From Clitopilus passeckerianus (taxonomy: Eukaryota > Basidiomycota > Agaricomycetes > Agaricales > Entolomataceae): a stretch of 64,000 nt of DNA. The stretch covers positions 537,396-601,395 of the forward strand of contig CALYLX010000152.1 of the NCBI GenBank assembly GCA_944990035.1, given 5' to 3'. This document shows, one piece after another, positions 38,508-49,922 of the stretch (position 1 is its first letter; each line of letters begins with the position of its first letter). The notes under the pieces are model-generated. The model made no database searches. It saw only the letters and a program-made list of their open reading frames with translations, and was not told the DNA's origin. The translations under genes were made by a program, and so were the position numbers.

Positions 38508-38590
38508 GGCTTGCTATATGTATTTTACTCTCCTGATCAATGTAGGATTTTTCGAATGAAATGAAATGATAACCGACCCTCATCATCAAC
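38508..38590 (+). repeat. direct repeat, right copy, duplication junction
   Basis: Matches 35932-36010 and lies directly against the desaturase fossil, so the tandem junction is at about 38505-38508. The unit length is about 2.58 kb. Confidence 0.7.
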
Positions 38591-38783
38591 TCCCAGCTTG
38601 ACTACATAGTAACTGTAAGTGAAGGTATCGATTGGGCGCGGCTTCAAGCTTCAAGCTTCAGCTTCAACGTTCAACGGCGATCATGATCAGTGTGGCCATT
38701 CGAATCAGCTCCATTGATCAGCTGACTCGCGACAGGCCCGTTCGAACGTCAGCTTTTCCTCCTTCAACTTCGTCCATTATCTC

Positions 38784-40786
38784 ATGTCATATAATACCTC
38801 CGATAACCTACAACCTCTCTGGCTGAGTATGGACTACCGGGAATCTAAACGCTTCTACGAGGAGGTCACCGTTGCCATAATCCCCGAAGCTGGGTTGGAA
38901 CGTCAATATGCCGGGATACGGCTTGTACTGATCCAGATTGGCACAGGCGCTGATTTACAGCCTCCTGCCTTCGCTTGGGAGAGGCTTGAGCCTCCGATCC
39001 TATCGGTGAGCAGCGTTATCATGCATTCCAAATACGAGGCATTGACCCTACGAAGTACATGGACTCCCCTCGTAGCTCCGACAAAATGTTGAAGAAGTCG
39101 TTGGCTGGAAGCGAGTCAACCTTCAACCTTTCTGTCCAGTTGTTCTCTGTGTTACTGGTCACCCCAATCGCCATGAACGCGATCCTATGACGCAGGATCG
39201 TTTCTGCACAATCAAGCCTCTAACGAAACATTTCGCCGAGGAGTTGAGAGGCGTCCCTTCCCCAGTCCCTCAGAATTCACCATGTTACCTTGCAACGCTC
39301 TCCGATCACCTGTACCACTGGCCAAATAGCACAGGCACGGAAGTCGGCGGCTCTCTGGAAGTTTCATACGCCATCTTTTTCCCTCCAGTTAGCCACGGTC
39401 CCCGACCCAGAACGCCCACGATACCGGGACGATTGCGTCGAGCGAAGAGGGAAAATCTTACCCTACGAATCCTCCCTTGCCACAGGAAACGGCCTACTAA
39501 TGGGCCGTTTGCCTCCCTCCCTCTTGAGATTTCTCTTGAGATTTTAAACCGACTTGGTCTCTTCCTCGGCGACTTCCACAACGTCAGCTGTGCTTCCCTC
39601 GTGTCGAGGTCATGGTCATCTATCATGGTTGGCTTCTTGAAAAGGCTTGGTTGGGCCAGAGGAAGCCACATTATGAAGATCGACCGCTTTGCGAAAATTA
39701 TGAAGTCCCATAGAGAAGATTGGGCTTCGCTGATAACCGCACTCGATCTTCGCGATTTTGATATTGAAGAAGTACCCAGGTTCTACGTCCGCGACATTGG
39801 CGAGCTTCTGAACTTTACACCGAACCTTCGGATCCTCAAGATTAATCTGTTTGTGTTGACATGGGCAGGGGCTCCATTGTCTGAGATGAAGTATATCAAG
39901 GAATTTGCATGTGACAGCTATGCCGTGAGAGGCCAAGATGCATCGTGGTTAGCACCTGTTCCAAGAATACAGGAAATTATTGCCTCCTGGGCAGACCTCC
40001 TCTCTTTAGTGATGAGTGGTGTTGGGAGGAGTTCCAAGAAAGCACCAAGCTCTAGGTACGCAACAAGATAGTATAATACTCGTCTGCAGATTCTAATGCC
40101 CGACATATAGAGAACCTCCTTTACAGGCATGTTGATGCCTCCTATCTCTCGTATCGGACTGCGTAACACTGACCCAATTCCGTTTCACAGAAACCAACGT
40201 ACCAACTGGCCCGTCTTTCAATCGACAATGAACAGCTTTCAAGTCAGCAACTGCTTTATTTCCTCTCGTGTCCGTTTCAGCGCCCTCGATTATGCCGACT
40301 CGATCTGGAGAATGTGACAGGGATAGAACCGGAATCTATGGCCGAATTCCTTCGTATGGTGGCCACAACCCTCGCCGATCTTAGATTGGTGAACTGCGAT
40401 TCAACCGTGATGCAGAGCGTCGGTCGATCTTCGACCTCTGTTCTCCCAGAACTCCTCCCAGAGATGAGAAAGTTATCGCTTCTTGATGTCAGAGGTCGCG
40501 TTTCGATCGCTCAATTCTCAATTGGACCCCCAACGTTTCGGATCGAGATACCGAGCTGAGGCTCTTTGTCGAAAGCAAAGATCTCATAACCGAGCAGAGT
40601 GTTGATGTGGGTTTTGAGCTGGCATATGGGACAATCGGGTGGAAGAAAATAAGGGTTGGTATCTTGAAGGGAAGCCCGGATGAAGACTTCGCAGGAGACG
40701 ATTTGCTCAAGCCTGTCCTGGAGGCTGCGACGGAGAGGGGATTTTCGGTGGAATTTTGCGGGTTATCAAGAGAACGTCTAGGATGA
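38784..40786 (+). CDS. F-box protein, third family copy, one-base frame break near the 3' end
   Basis: Exons 38784-39005, 39076-40055, 40111-40126 and from 40191. The first intron is 70 bp. The third exon is only 16 nt and ends with a GC donor (CAG then GCATGT at 40127). The N-terminal block, F-box (FASLPLEISLEILNRLGLFL, about residues 220-260) and LRR-like C-terminal half match the intact copy at 27-29 kb. The frame breaks at 40501-40503: one more T there gives RVFDRSILNWTPNVSDRD, matching RVLNRAILNWTPNVSGRD in the neighbour, and the frame then runs to TGA at 40784-40786. As written, translation stops at 40557-40559. A 12-bp direct duplication (39523-39546) adds four residues to the first F-box helix. 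Confidence 0.72.
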
Positions 40787-40852
40787 GTTTAGATTATATG
40801 TACCAGATATTACAAAGCTTCTAATGTTCTATTGTCTATGCCGTATAACATC

Positions 40853-42450
40853 TCACAATGCCGATGCGCTTTTGATTGCCCTGCGACCAGCAGAACGTTC
40901 ATCATATGCTGTGATCCACAAACGTTGGCCTGCAGGGACGACTTGTTCTTTGGGGATGTCCCCATCGGCCTGGTATCCACCGTGCAGAACACCGACGCGT
41001 TTCATGGAGAGAAGCTAGAATCTATTCAGCAAGGATATAATATCGATGTATTGAGGAGATACAGACATTGTGAGCCGCATTGGAATGTTCATATATCCCT
41101 CCAAAGAACGAGGCTGTAGCATCCTTACCAATCATACTCTCGATGAGCTTAGCTCCGCCAGGGTGTTGGCCAATGAAACCCGTCAAGTCATGTATGAAGC
41201 CAGCGATTAAGACCAGAGGGCGAGATGAGGCTTGCTTTTGGTCTACGAAAAGAACGCCCTCAGTTTCACAGACCCGATAGAGAGGATAACACGTACATGA
41301 TTCCCAGCTGATTACAGGGAGGTCGACGCCCTCACTCGGCCATTTGAGGCTGTCCTGGATGTGGCGGAGTTTCCTCAGATTCATGGAGAGCTGGCCTTTC
41401 TGTATTTCATTTTCAGGGAAAACCTTGACGGCTCGTGAGCAAAAGAGAATACTATGACAGCGCAAATAAACGGCTTACCTTGAGATGACTTGCCAGTCCG
41501 ATTTGCTTCATGGTCCAGATGAACCATTTCGTTGGGTCGTACTGGTACCATTTGATTGCATTCCGATAGTCCATGGGGAACTGGTGATGGAAGTTGTGGT
41601 AACCTTCGCCGATGGTGAGAAGAGCGGTCAGGACATGATCACGGGCTGTGTGCTTGTCGTCGAAGGGCATATCTCCTAACCAGTGGGCGAGAGAATTGAC
41701 GCAGAAGGTTGTCTGCGTAAGACGGTCAGTTCTAGCATGCCTTTTCGTAGCCGTGGTGAACGTACATGCTGAACGACGCACAGTCTAAGGACGGATGCAT
41801 AGATGAAACCTCCCCATGCGTCATCCCAAAGTTTCCAAGGAATCACGGTGGGCACCACGAAGCTCATCAAAAGAAACGCAGGGATGTAAAGTCTATCTTG
41901 CCAAACGACAATCTTGTTCTTTTTAGATCTTCGACGTCAACCCACCCGGATCGTCGGCCTCCTGGCGGCGGCCGAACAAGTATCCAGCCTATGTGGCTCC
42001 AGAACAACCCACGTTCGGCACTGTATGGGTCCTTGTCGGTATCCGTATAACGATGGTGGGCACGATGCTCCTGACACCACCACCTGATTGAACCTTCGAC
42101 GGCACCAGAGCTTGCGAGAGCGAGGATAATTTGGAGCGGCGTGGAGGCGTTGTAGGATCGGTGAGCCCAGAGGCGATGGTATCCTGCAGTAATGCCTACA
42201 AAAGTACCAAAAGAAATTAGATTATCGACTGGATCTTGAATCGTGGATAGAATTCATACAGACCTAGCCCAGTAAAGTAGTAGTAGAATACAGAGAACCA
42301 GAATGTATTCCAGGTAAGATTAATGTAGAATGTCCCAATGATTCCAATAAGGGGCATTGCGGCGAGGAAGATGCAAATATGGGTATTAATGCTCCATTTA
42401 GAGCCAAGTTTGGTATCAGTGGCCGAGCCAGGCTTTTTCACTGTGGCCAT
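40853..42450 (-). CDS. OLE1: delta-9 acyl-CoA desaturase with C-terminal cytochrome b5 domain (Ole1 type)
   Basis: Six exons: 42264-42450, 41766-42195, 41479-41712, 41297-41423, 41067-41242, 40853-41014. All three histidine boxes of membrane desaturases are present: HRLWAH, HRAHHR and HNFHH. The C-terminal half carries the cytochrome b5 heme motif HPGG, as in yeast Ole1. The enzyme makes a double bond at C9 of palmitoyl- and stearoyl-CoA in the endoplasmic reticulum; hydrophobic pairs flank the boxes. The second exon is one base short: its length leaves the phase wrong by exactly one base, and adding one T to the run at 41920-41924 (plus strand) restores [14 protein letters not shown]. About 438 aa are expected. 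The 3' exons are partly duplicated at 38278-38505. Confidence 0.88.
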
Positions 42451-43937
42451 CTCAACCTTCAGGTGAAGTTGTGGTTGTATAAAGGAATGTGAGTATTTTT
42501 GAGTGTGGAAAGAGTGTCGCCCAGGTGTTGATGTTGCCAGCAATCCGCCTCTTTGAATCTTTCCGAAAGATGAAATATGTCACTGTCATGAATCCCGCCT
42601 GTCAAAACATCAGCTTATCAGCTTCGTGTCGTGACCCTGAGCTTCTAATGAACCCCACGTTCTTCAGGTCTCAGACCAGCAGAGTACCTCAGAGTACTTT
42701 AATACGGGCCAGAAATGGGGTTTGAATTACACCCAGTAACTCTGCCTGGCCGACTGAGCTTGTGAATGGCCTTCACTTCCTTCGTCCCAGTGGTTTCATG
42801 GAGGCTTGAAATTTTGAGATCGGCGGATTTCAAGGACCCGAACAACGCATAGAGCCTCAGCGGACATTAATTGACGCCTTGGTGGCACACGAGGTCCAAT
42901 ATCCTGTGAGGTCGCCTTGTCTAAAGTGATCAATGTCGATGTGGAATACGACGCAAATGAATGAAACGAATACTGACTCTCTTGAGATTCTCCTTCGTCC
43001 TAGCGCTTGTTTTCGTGTTCGTGTGTGTGTGTGTTTGTGCGTGAACCGCGTCACAGCTTCGGATCAAAATTCCGGGTTTAACCGAGTATAGCCATGTCCG
43101 GCTATCCAATCTGGGAACTTCCCACAGCACTGACACCCAAAGGTAGAAGGGGACACTCATTGCTGCATTCAAGGTTTGAAAGGTTTAACGGCACTCTGCA
43201 TCTAACTGGCTATAATCAGCATGCTTTCTTGCGACGGTGCATGAGCGAATACCATGAGGATTCCTAGACCCTTCCTCGGCCCACCAAGCAGCTCGCCTTG
43301 AACGTAAGGCACAAGTCACGCAGAATCGCTCCTCGGACCTTCCTCGCTGGTGATGATAGTCTAACGCACGAGTTTAAATCACGGCCTGTTGTGTAAAATC
43401 CATGCTGGTTATATTCAAAACAGTTTACGCGACGCGAAAGGTAGCTTCTCCCTTGCGCACAGTGATAACAACTATCGCACATCGTACGCATGGCGGACCT
43501 TTTGCAGAGTTATCATATACCACTACTAGAGCCTCGACTACCATGCCGGTCACTATGAGTGCCGCCCAGAAGCCCCATGTCGCTTCTCCCGCAGGTACGA
43601 TCGGATCAGCCACGGATTCTATGCTTCATCCACGTAAACTGAGGAAACTCCTGAAGCCTCGGTGATATTACATTCTATGCCTCCAGTGGAAACTTCGAAA
43701 CGTTTCATTATTCGTGGCTATGGGCTCTTGTATGAGGATTCGGTCGAAGAATCCTCCCTCTCTCCCTCCAGTACCATATCGACTAGCGTCTCCTAAGAGC
43801 TCTTCATTGCAGAATATTCACCGACAGAATGTAATCTAATTATCCTTCTGGTCTACCCTTAAACTCAATAAATTCTTGACAGGAATACATTCGTCAACGC
43901 AGAGATCTTCTCTGGAACACACGAGATCAACACAGAT
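42451..43937. other. intergenic, divergent
   Basis: 1.5 kb between the desaturase start (-) and the Ser-rich gene (+). It contains a short GT microsatellite. The small frames at 43402-43665 (+) and 43425-43613 (-) overlap one another and neither has support. Confidence 0.45.
43013..43043 (+). repeat. (GT)n microsatellite
   Basis: Seven perfect GT units at 43021-43034, flanked by imperfect GT/TG steps. Confidence 0.8.
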
Positions 43938-45035
43938 ATGTTCAGCGAAGGACCTTCAACCAATACAACGAATTATCCTAGTGTCATGGACATTCCATCT
44001 TTCAGCGACTTCGACCTCGACCTTTCCTGTCTATCTACAGCCTCAAGCCCTCCCAGCTCCGACTGTGGAGAGGATAGCCGCATCCCATCGCCAACTGCCT
44101 CTCCGTCTACCATCCGTAGATCACTCTCTATCCGCTCCTTCTCCCTCGACTTTGTTTCTCGGCCACGAAGTATTTCTCCAAAAACCTCTCCTTCGATTAG
44201 GACGGTTAGAGGGTCCTCTCTACCTTTCACTAGTCGTCTGGGCAGAGGCACTCCCGTCGACAGGAATAGACGATTCGAATGGGGTGGTCAGCGCGGCGAA
44301 ACCAGTGAACATGGACTATTATTCTCTGAGCCCCGCTCCACATCTTTAGACGAGAGGAGACAGCGCCCCGTTTCACCAGAGTGGACCCTCCTCACCGAAG
44401 CTCTCCTCAATGCGCGCTCTGCCACCCTCCATGATCGTAAGAGGAGTCGGTCTCTCATCATTGACGAATCGCCGGCATTAAACCTCCACGGATTTGGCGC
44501 AGAAGACACTAGCGATTGGGCGTCAAGCACAATGAAAACTGTGCTTGACTCAACTGTCGAGATTAACCTCGCTGATACAGCCATTCTCAATTTCACCACC
44601 AATGTGCCTGACTCGGATACCTCGGGTGATAGACTCCTGCCGGCCGCTGTACCAGAGGACCACGAGGCATATCGTGCCACACCTAGCACCGCGTCGGATG
44701 AACGGACCGAGACGGTGGACGCACTAGAGATGGATCTTGGGCTCGATTCTCCACTTGACTTGCAGCTCAAGGTGCTTGAACCCGACACAGGGGACGGCCA
44801 TCTTCACTCGAGTGCACTTCGTGAAGATTTGGGGTCAGATTCGCCATCCGTTTATTCTACACCATCTCCTAGTCCGAAACGGCGTTCGCGACCGTCGTCC
44901 TTCATGTCAGACGCGGATGATTGTAGGAATGATATAACGACCGCCAGCGCTTCTCGCCAACTGGTTTGGTGGAGGCGCATCCTGAGGAGGCTACGCCAAG
45001 CTTCCTTTTCACTCGGACACCTCTCTAATCCATAG
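43938..45035 (+). CDS. Ser-rich hypothetical protein, 365 aa
   Basis: Uninterrupted frame from ATG to TAG, 365 aa. The protein is rich in Ser, Pro, Asp and Leu, with many SP/TP sites (SPSPKRRSRPSS near the C-terminus). Near residue 100 it carries GRGTPVDRNRRFEW, closely similar to GKGTPVDRRRVMEW in the large gene at 34270-34311. A basic C-terminus follows (LVWWRRILRRLRQ), which may form an amphipathic helix. No known domain is visible. Acceptor-like sequence upstream (near 43881) means an earlier 5' exon is possible. Confidence 0.65.
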   Translation: MFSEGPSTNTTNYPSVMDIPSFSDFDLDLSCLSTASSPPSSDCGEDSRIPSPTASPSTIRRSLSIRSFSLDFVSRPRSISPKTSPSIRTVRGSSLPFTSRLGRGTPVDRNRRFEWGGQRGETSEHGLLFSEPRSTSLDERRQRPVSPEWTLLTEALLNARSATLHDRKRSRSLIIDESPALNLHGFGAEDTSDWASSTMKTVLDSTVEINLADTAILNFTTNVPDSDTSGDRLLPAAVPEDHEAYRATPSTASDERTETVDALEMDLGLDSPLDLQLKVLEPDTGDGHLHSSALREDLGSDSPSVYSTPSPSPKRRSRPSSFMSDADDCRNDITTASASRQLVWWRRILRRLRQASFSLGHLSNP

Positions 45036-47748
45036 CTTACATTTCCATTCCATCCTTCTTGAATGATCATCGGACAATTGCGTGACGTCTTGTCGTTCGC
45101 AACTCTACACTCCTTTACGAATTGTAGTTTCTTTCCTTATCCAACCAGTACGGTCGACTGTACTCTTCTGACGCTCGTTGCCATTTATTTCCCTTTCCTC
45201 CTTTAATTATCAATATCAACACCCGTCGTCGTATTGGATGTACCTCAGCTGAATTGAGTAATCGCGCAGTCTTAAGTTCCTCGTTACATCGCAGGATAGC
45301 TGCTCCCATTATAACATGACCGAAAAATAGCCAATCGAACACTGTAATATCCATTTCTATCTTTCTGTATTGAAGACGTGCTATGGTATGGCTCAGAAGA
45401 CAATTATATATCAAACTAATGGCATGTAATATGGATTTGCTGCGCATCCATTGAGAGAATGCGGCACAGGTGCATTCCTCAAGCCTGGCCTAAATGGGGC
45501 ACTGTTTCCGTATAATCATCTCGGATATAGTGGTGAAGAGCTTAATACCAATTTATATGAGCCTAGGTGTTAGGGAAAGACCCAGACCGAAGAATACATT
45601 CTTGGGCGCGAAGAAATCACCGAAATTGAAAGGGACAAAGCCGATTGCATTCGGAGAGCTGACATATTCGTGTGATAAATCATTAGATATAACCTCTTCC
45701 TGTGTCTTAATGTCAATTTTCCGCATTCCATGGGACGACTGGGGTGCAGATTCTTCAAGGGATTCTTGACGTTGAAGCCCGTTTTGTTCCATTTTGGAGG
45801 CGATTTGCCTTCGCCGCAGTGCATGGTTACACAGGGTCTGTGAGCAGTAGCAAGGTATCCTCTCCTTCGATTTCAAGTTTCAACTTCACCGCGTTAGGGA
45901 GGAAGAAGGTCAAGGAATAGCCGGCCAACTTGAAACGGGAATGTCAGCGTCGGGATGTTTTCTAGAGCGCTCATTTAAATTTGATGAACTGCACCGATTT
46001 GGCAATGCCTTCGGACGCAAACATGAGTAAACAACATGGTCGGCTTCCGACGAGTCCGCAGTTTTCAAAGGCAAGTTCCTCAGGTTCGAACCTTTTACTT
46101 CAATGGTAGATTCTTGGCATGCAGCTCTTCCTGCTTCTCTGTGAACCTTGTGTGCTCGACACTGGCGCGAGTGGATATCCTTCTCGATGAAGCTCGATGG
46201 ACGGTCGCTTCTTGCAACCTTCATGACGCAAAGTACTCGCCATCCGGAATCAAAAATTGGTCAAAGAAAGACGAGGCTTGCTAAAGGACTTACCCTATGC
46301 CCTGTACTGCACACTGCTGCCTAAAGATGTAAAATAAAACCTCCCCATATCGGATCATGCCTTCCCTGCGGCAGGTATGTCATCCCGCCGGCATGGGTTC
46401 TGCGAACGAAAAGCGTAAAATTTCCCCAACATACACAGGACACTGAAGCAGCTGGATTCTCCTCAATGGGATGCTCCAACGTATGAAAGGTATCAACCGC
46501 GCTTCTCGGCCGGGTCTGTCCTGGAGCCAAGCTAGCGAGCCATATGGTTCAGAAATTTTCAAGAAATGCCACCAGAGGCGGTACTCGTCTGACATGACTG
46601 GCGTTCGACGCCCAGAAAGCATCTAAAATATCTCTCCTTTTGGTTTCTTGAACCTTTTTATGGGCCTAGAATCCTGGAGTTTGTCATGCAACGCTCGCCT
46701 GGAATGGCGCAAAAGGGCCTGTTTCGGGTTCGAGATGGTTGCTGAGGTTGCTCGGCCACTGCCACCGATGGTTCGGGGCGGGATCATGGCGCGTTAATTA
46801 TGCTGCGAGGCACCCATTAACTCCCTTATCAGATCGATGAGCGAAGATAAACGCCCCAGCGCTAATTTATCAGATGCGCCATCGAATCACAGCATCCTTC
46901 CCAGTCCTGGATTGGCGCTTCGTAGCGTTGCCCTAAATACCGACTCTTATTTCCAAATTAATAACATTGTTACGGGGTGGCTGTTCGCTCTATACGGGTC
47001 TGGGACTAGTGTAACTGGTGTGCATCCCTTGTGGGTCCTTGTGGACACCATTAGAAATTGTTGTATTTAGGACTTTGCCGCCGATCGTACTTTTTGTTGA
47101 ACTCATTCTCCTTTGTTTCTCTTCCCTTCGAGAGCTTGACCGACTCACACCTACCATTGAGGGTTTCCGATCGCCGTCACGGAGCCAACAGCGGATGTCA
47201 GCAGGCCTTCTAGCCCCTTCACTGCTAATGCTCCAAAATTCACAAATGATGTCCTCGTAGACCCATTCCTCATCATTCTATGACTTGGGTAAGGATCGTC
47301 GTTCCATCCAAACATGGTTCTTGCGCTCTAATGGTCTCGCACTAGTACAGTAGTGATAATCATATAACCAAATACACTCTCCACGACATTTGAATTTCTC
47401 ATTGAAATTTGAATTATTCCAATATCGTCGGGGTGATCTAAGCTGTTCTCTCTGCGTAGGGAGGTATTTAACATGCCTTCCCGTCATGTCCGATGTGGAT
47501 TAAATACAGTTATCACACCATAATGCAGTTATTGTGCCCCAAATCGGAAAGGGAATGCAAAGGCGAGTCATATTTTTCCTTTGTTCGTAGAGCTACCGAA
47601 GCACTTCACTAACCCTGATGTCGTGCCGTCGCACTAATTGCTCTTCACGCAAAATGCTGTAGACCATGCCTATAAGTACCCGCCTCGAAATGGCGGGAAC
47701 CATCCCATTATTCTTCTTCGACTCTTCTAAACCTCCCAAACGCACTCG
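45036..47748. other. intergenic, 2.7 kb
   Basis: Open frames at 45553-45876 (-), 45910-46224 (-), 46036-46284 (+) and 46837-47070 (+) have no motif I recognise. The last begins with a reasonable ATG and Ser-rich start but no convincing splice continuation. I make no gene call. A TATA-like CTATAAGTA near 47668-47676 precedes the small dsRBD gene. Confidence 0.4.
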
Positions 47749-48093
47749 ATGACAATGGACCCAAACAACAGTGAGCATCTACAGACGTTGTCTACAGAGA
47801 ACTTTACTGAAATATGTGCATAGCTGCTCGCCACATCCTCGACAAGTTCAGAGGCAGGGCTCAAGTGAACATCGAGTACCAGTACGGTACTGCAGGACCT
47901 GCCCATGCGCCGACGCATGTGTGCACCATCTACAGTAAGTGCTAGCCATCGTATTCTTCGGTATGACTGACCTCAATTCATAGTCAACGACCAAAACTAC
48001 GGCAATGGCTCAGGACGCAACAGGGCCGAGGCTAAGGAGGCGGCTTGCCAGGCTGTAATAAACGAATTGCGCCGTCAAGGATATAGCGTGTAA
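47749..48093 (+). CDS. single dsRNA-binding-domain protein, 80 aa
   Basis: Three exons (47749-47770, 47824-47934, 47984-48093) give 80 aa. The product is one dsRBD: helix ARHILDKFRGRAQ, strands NIEYQYGTAG and THVCTIYIND, then SGRNRAEAKEAACQAVINEL as the RNA-contacting loop and last helix. Introns are 53 and 49 bp. Exons 2 and 3 are 111 and 110 nt, the same lengths and phases as in the gene at 24655-24990, so both come from one ancestor even though the proteins have diverged widely. A second ATG two codons downstream could also serve as the start. No catalytic domain is attached. Confidence 0.78.
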
Positions 48094-49922
48094 ATCCACC
48101 CGTCGAGTTTCTGTCCCTCGCATTCTGCTTTCAAAATGCTCTCTAGGACCACAGTTTTCTTCGTTATTGCTTTTACCATAGTTCTTTCGTATAGACTAAC
48201 GTCTACTGTATAGTTTGACTCTGTAATTCCATTCTCTGATTGATCAACCCCTCGTCCTTTTCCGCCTTCCGAGAAGGCATATCGGCCACCCTCGTGATTA
48301 GTCTGGATGAGCATTTGAGAGTAGGACTCCAGCAGACGATCTCTACCCGATTCCGAGAATTTCATGCTTGAATGAAGTGCCTCGTCTTACTTCTCCCGAT
48401 TTTCGTCGGCTTGCTGCCAGCCTCACCGGTTCGGCATGGGCGAGATTTCTACTTCTTACTTGAAAACAACTAGGCCGTTGCACCGTCCTGGGAGCAGCCG
48501 TCGATGGCCCAGACAGAGTAACAATGTTCTTGCTAGGTTCAGGACCATTTCGCTTTCCCGTATCCTTAAGCGTGTGCATCTTCATTTGGGCGACCAACTA
48601 AAGCAGTTTTTCCCTTTAATTCCGTCTTTCCAGGAGATCCGTAGAACGGGTCGAAGGTCCCGAAGCGACTAAAACCAGTGTCTTGTAGTCCCGGAGGCCT
48701 GTTTTTGTGTCGGTTCAGGACTATTTCCATTTCCTGTAACCCATAGCTTGGGGATTTTCCTTTGGGCGACCCATTCAACCCGTTTTTCCCGTTGCGTCTT
48801 TAAGCAGCTAAAACGTATATCTTGTGGTCCTGTTTTGTATCGGTGTTGCCTTAGTGCTAGGAGGGGTTCTGGGTTGTCGTCAAAGTACTCCCGATGTTGT
48901 TGGGCAATCGTGATATGATAATGGTGGACTGACGGTCGACAGGAGGTCCCATATCACCTCCTGCCAGCCCGCCACTGGGCAATATCAGGGCTTTGGATAC
49001 CCATTTTCCCCGTCCAAAAACATGAAGAAACATCATTTATAATTCATTAGCGGCCAGAGGGCAGCCACCCGTTGACCATTTCCTGCACTTACGTGACAAA
49101 GCCTATTCAGAGATTGTTTAATTACACCGTGGATGGAGAGGTTCGGAATGAGAACACGGAATGCGACGCATCTCGCCAATTTTGAAGGTCATAATAGTCC
49201 ATCCTATCAGAAGTTACCACTACTGTGATAGCGTAGACACACATACGGATTCCAATCACCAACCCCCCAAGGTGGAGCTCGGTCGCTTCTCCGCCTCGAC
49301 CAAGCCGTGACTGAGCTGTCCCAAGAATGATAGAATCAGTTTATTAGGGTCGGCGCCCAAGAAACGGGCTGCGGAAGCCTCACACACCCCTTAAGCCAAT
49401 ACAAAGTTATTCTGAGCCACTTCTAACTGGGCACTTGGCCACTTGGAAAACGGCGATGGAGGACGGCAACTGCTCGGCTGTGGAGCATCGAAACGCTGCT
49501 CAGGAACTATCGCCGGCAGCCTCCGGCATCCCGGCTGCATGACTTCTAGGGTTAATTGTATCACGCGATATGAGAAAGCGCGAGCTTTCTCTACGCGACT
49601 CTTGCATGCAGACTGTCATTCAAATCGATAAACATACTCATAAAAGCCTCACAAGGCGAGATGATACAGAACCAATTTCATTGCGATGGTGTTTAGCTGA
49701 GAGGGAGTGGCGGAAATAAAGATGTTGCTGCAAACGGCAACTACATTTGATCGCCTTCGCTTGGTGTCAACGCCAAGTGTTCGCAAGATACACTCTCATA
49801 CCATGGATCAAGCCAACATGATCGAACGCTCGGTATTTAAGCTATTGAGTGCTGCGCAGCACGACAGCGTTTTCGCTTTCTTCCTTCCTCCTTCCGCGAC
49901 CCCACACGCTCTTTTCTAATCT
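48094..49922. other. intergenic with short tandem repeat
   Basis: 1.8 kb upstream of the GH79 gene. It contains a diverged two-copy repeat (48538-48842). TATTTAA at about 49835-49841 may be the GH79 TATA box. No gene is visible. Confidence 0.45.
48538..48842 (+). repeat. diverged two-copy tandem repeat
   Basis: Unit 1 (48538-48711, 174 bp) and unit 2 (48712-48842, 131 bp) share blocks in the same order: TTCAGGAC-ATTTC, TTTGGGCGACC, a GTTTTTCCC-like block, CTAAAAC, and the TCTTGT-GTCC to TGTTTT-GT-TCGG end. Unit 2 lacks about 43 bp. The function is unknown. Confidence 0.6.

Noticed and set aside
44288..44788. 166-codon open frame on the minus strand
   Set aside because: Antisense shadow of the single-exon Ser-rich gene at 43938-45035.
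46837..47070. Possible small gene starting at an ATG with a Ser-rich start
   Set aside because: No family match; the candidate intron is only about 40 bp and leads to a short, featureless end.
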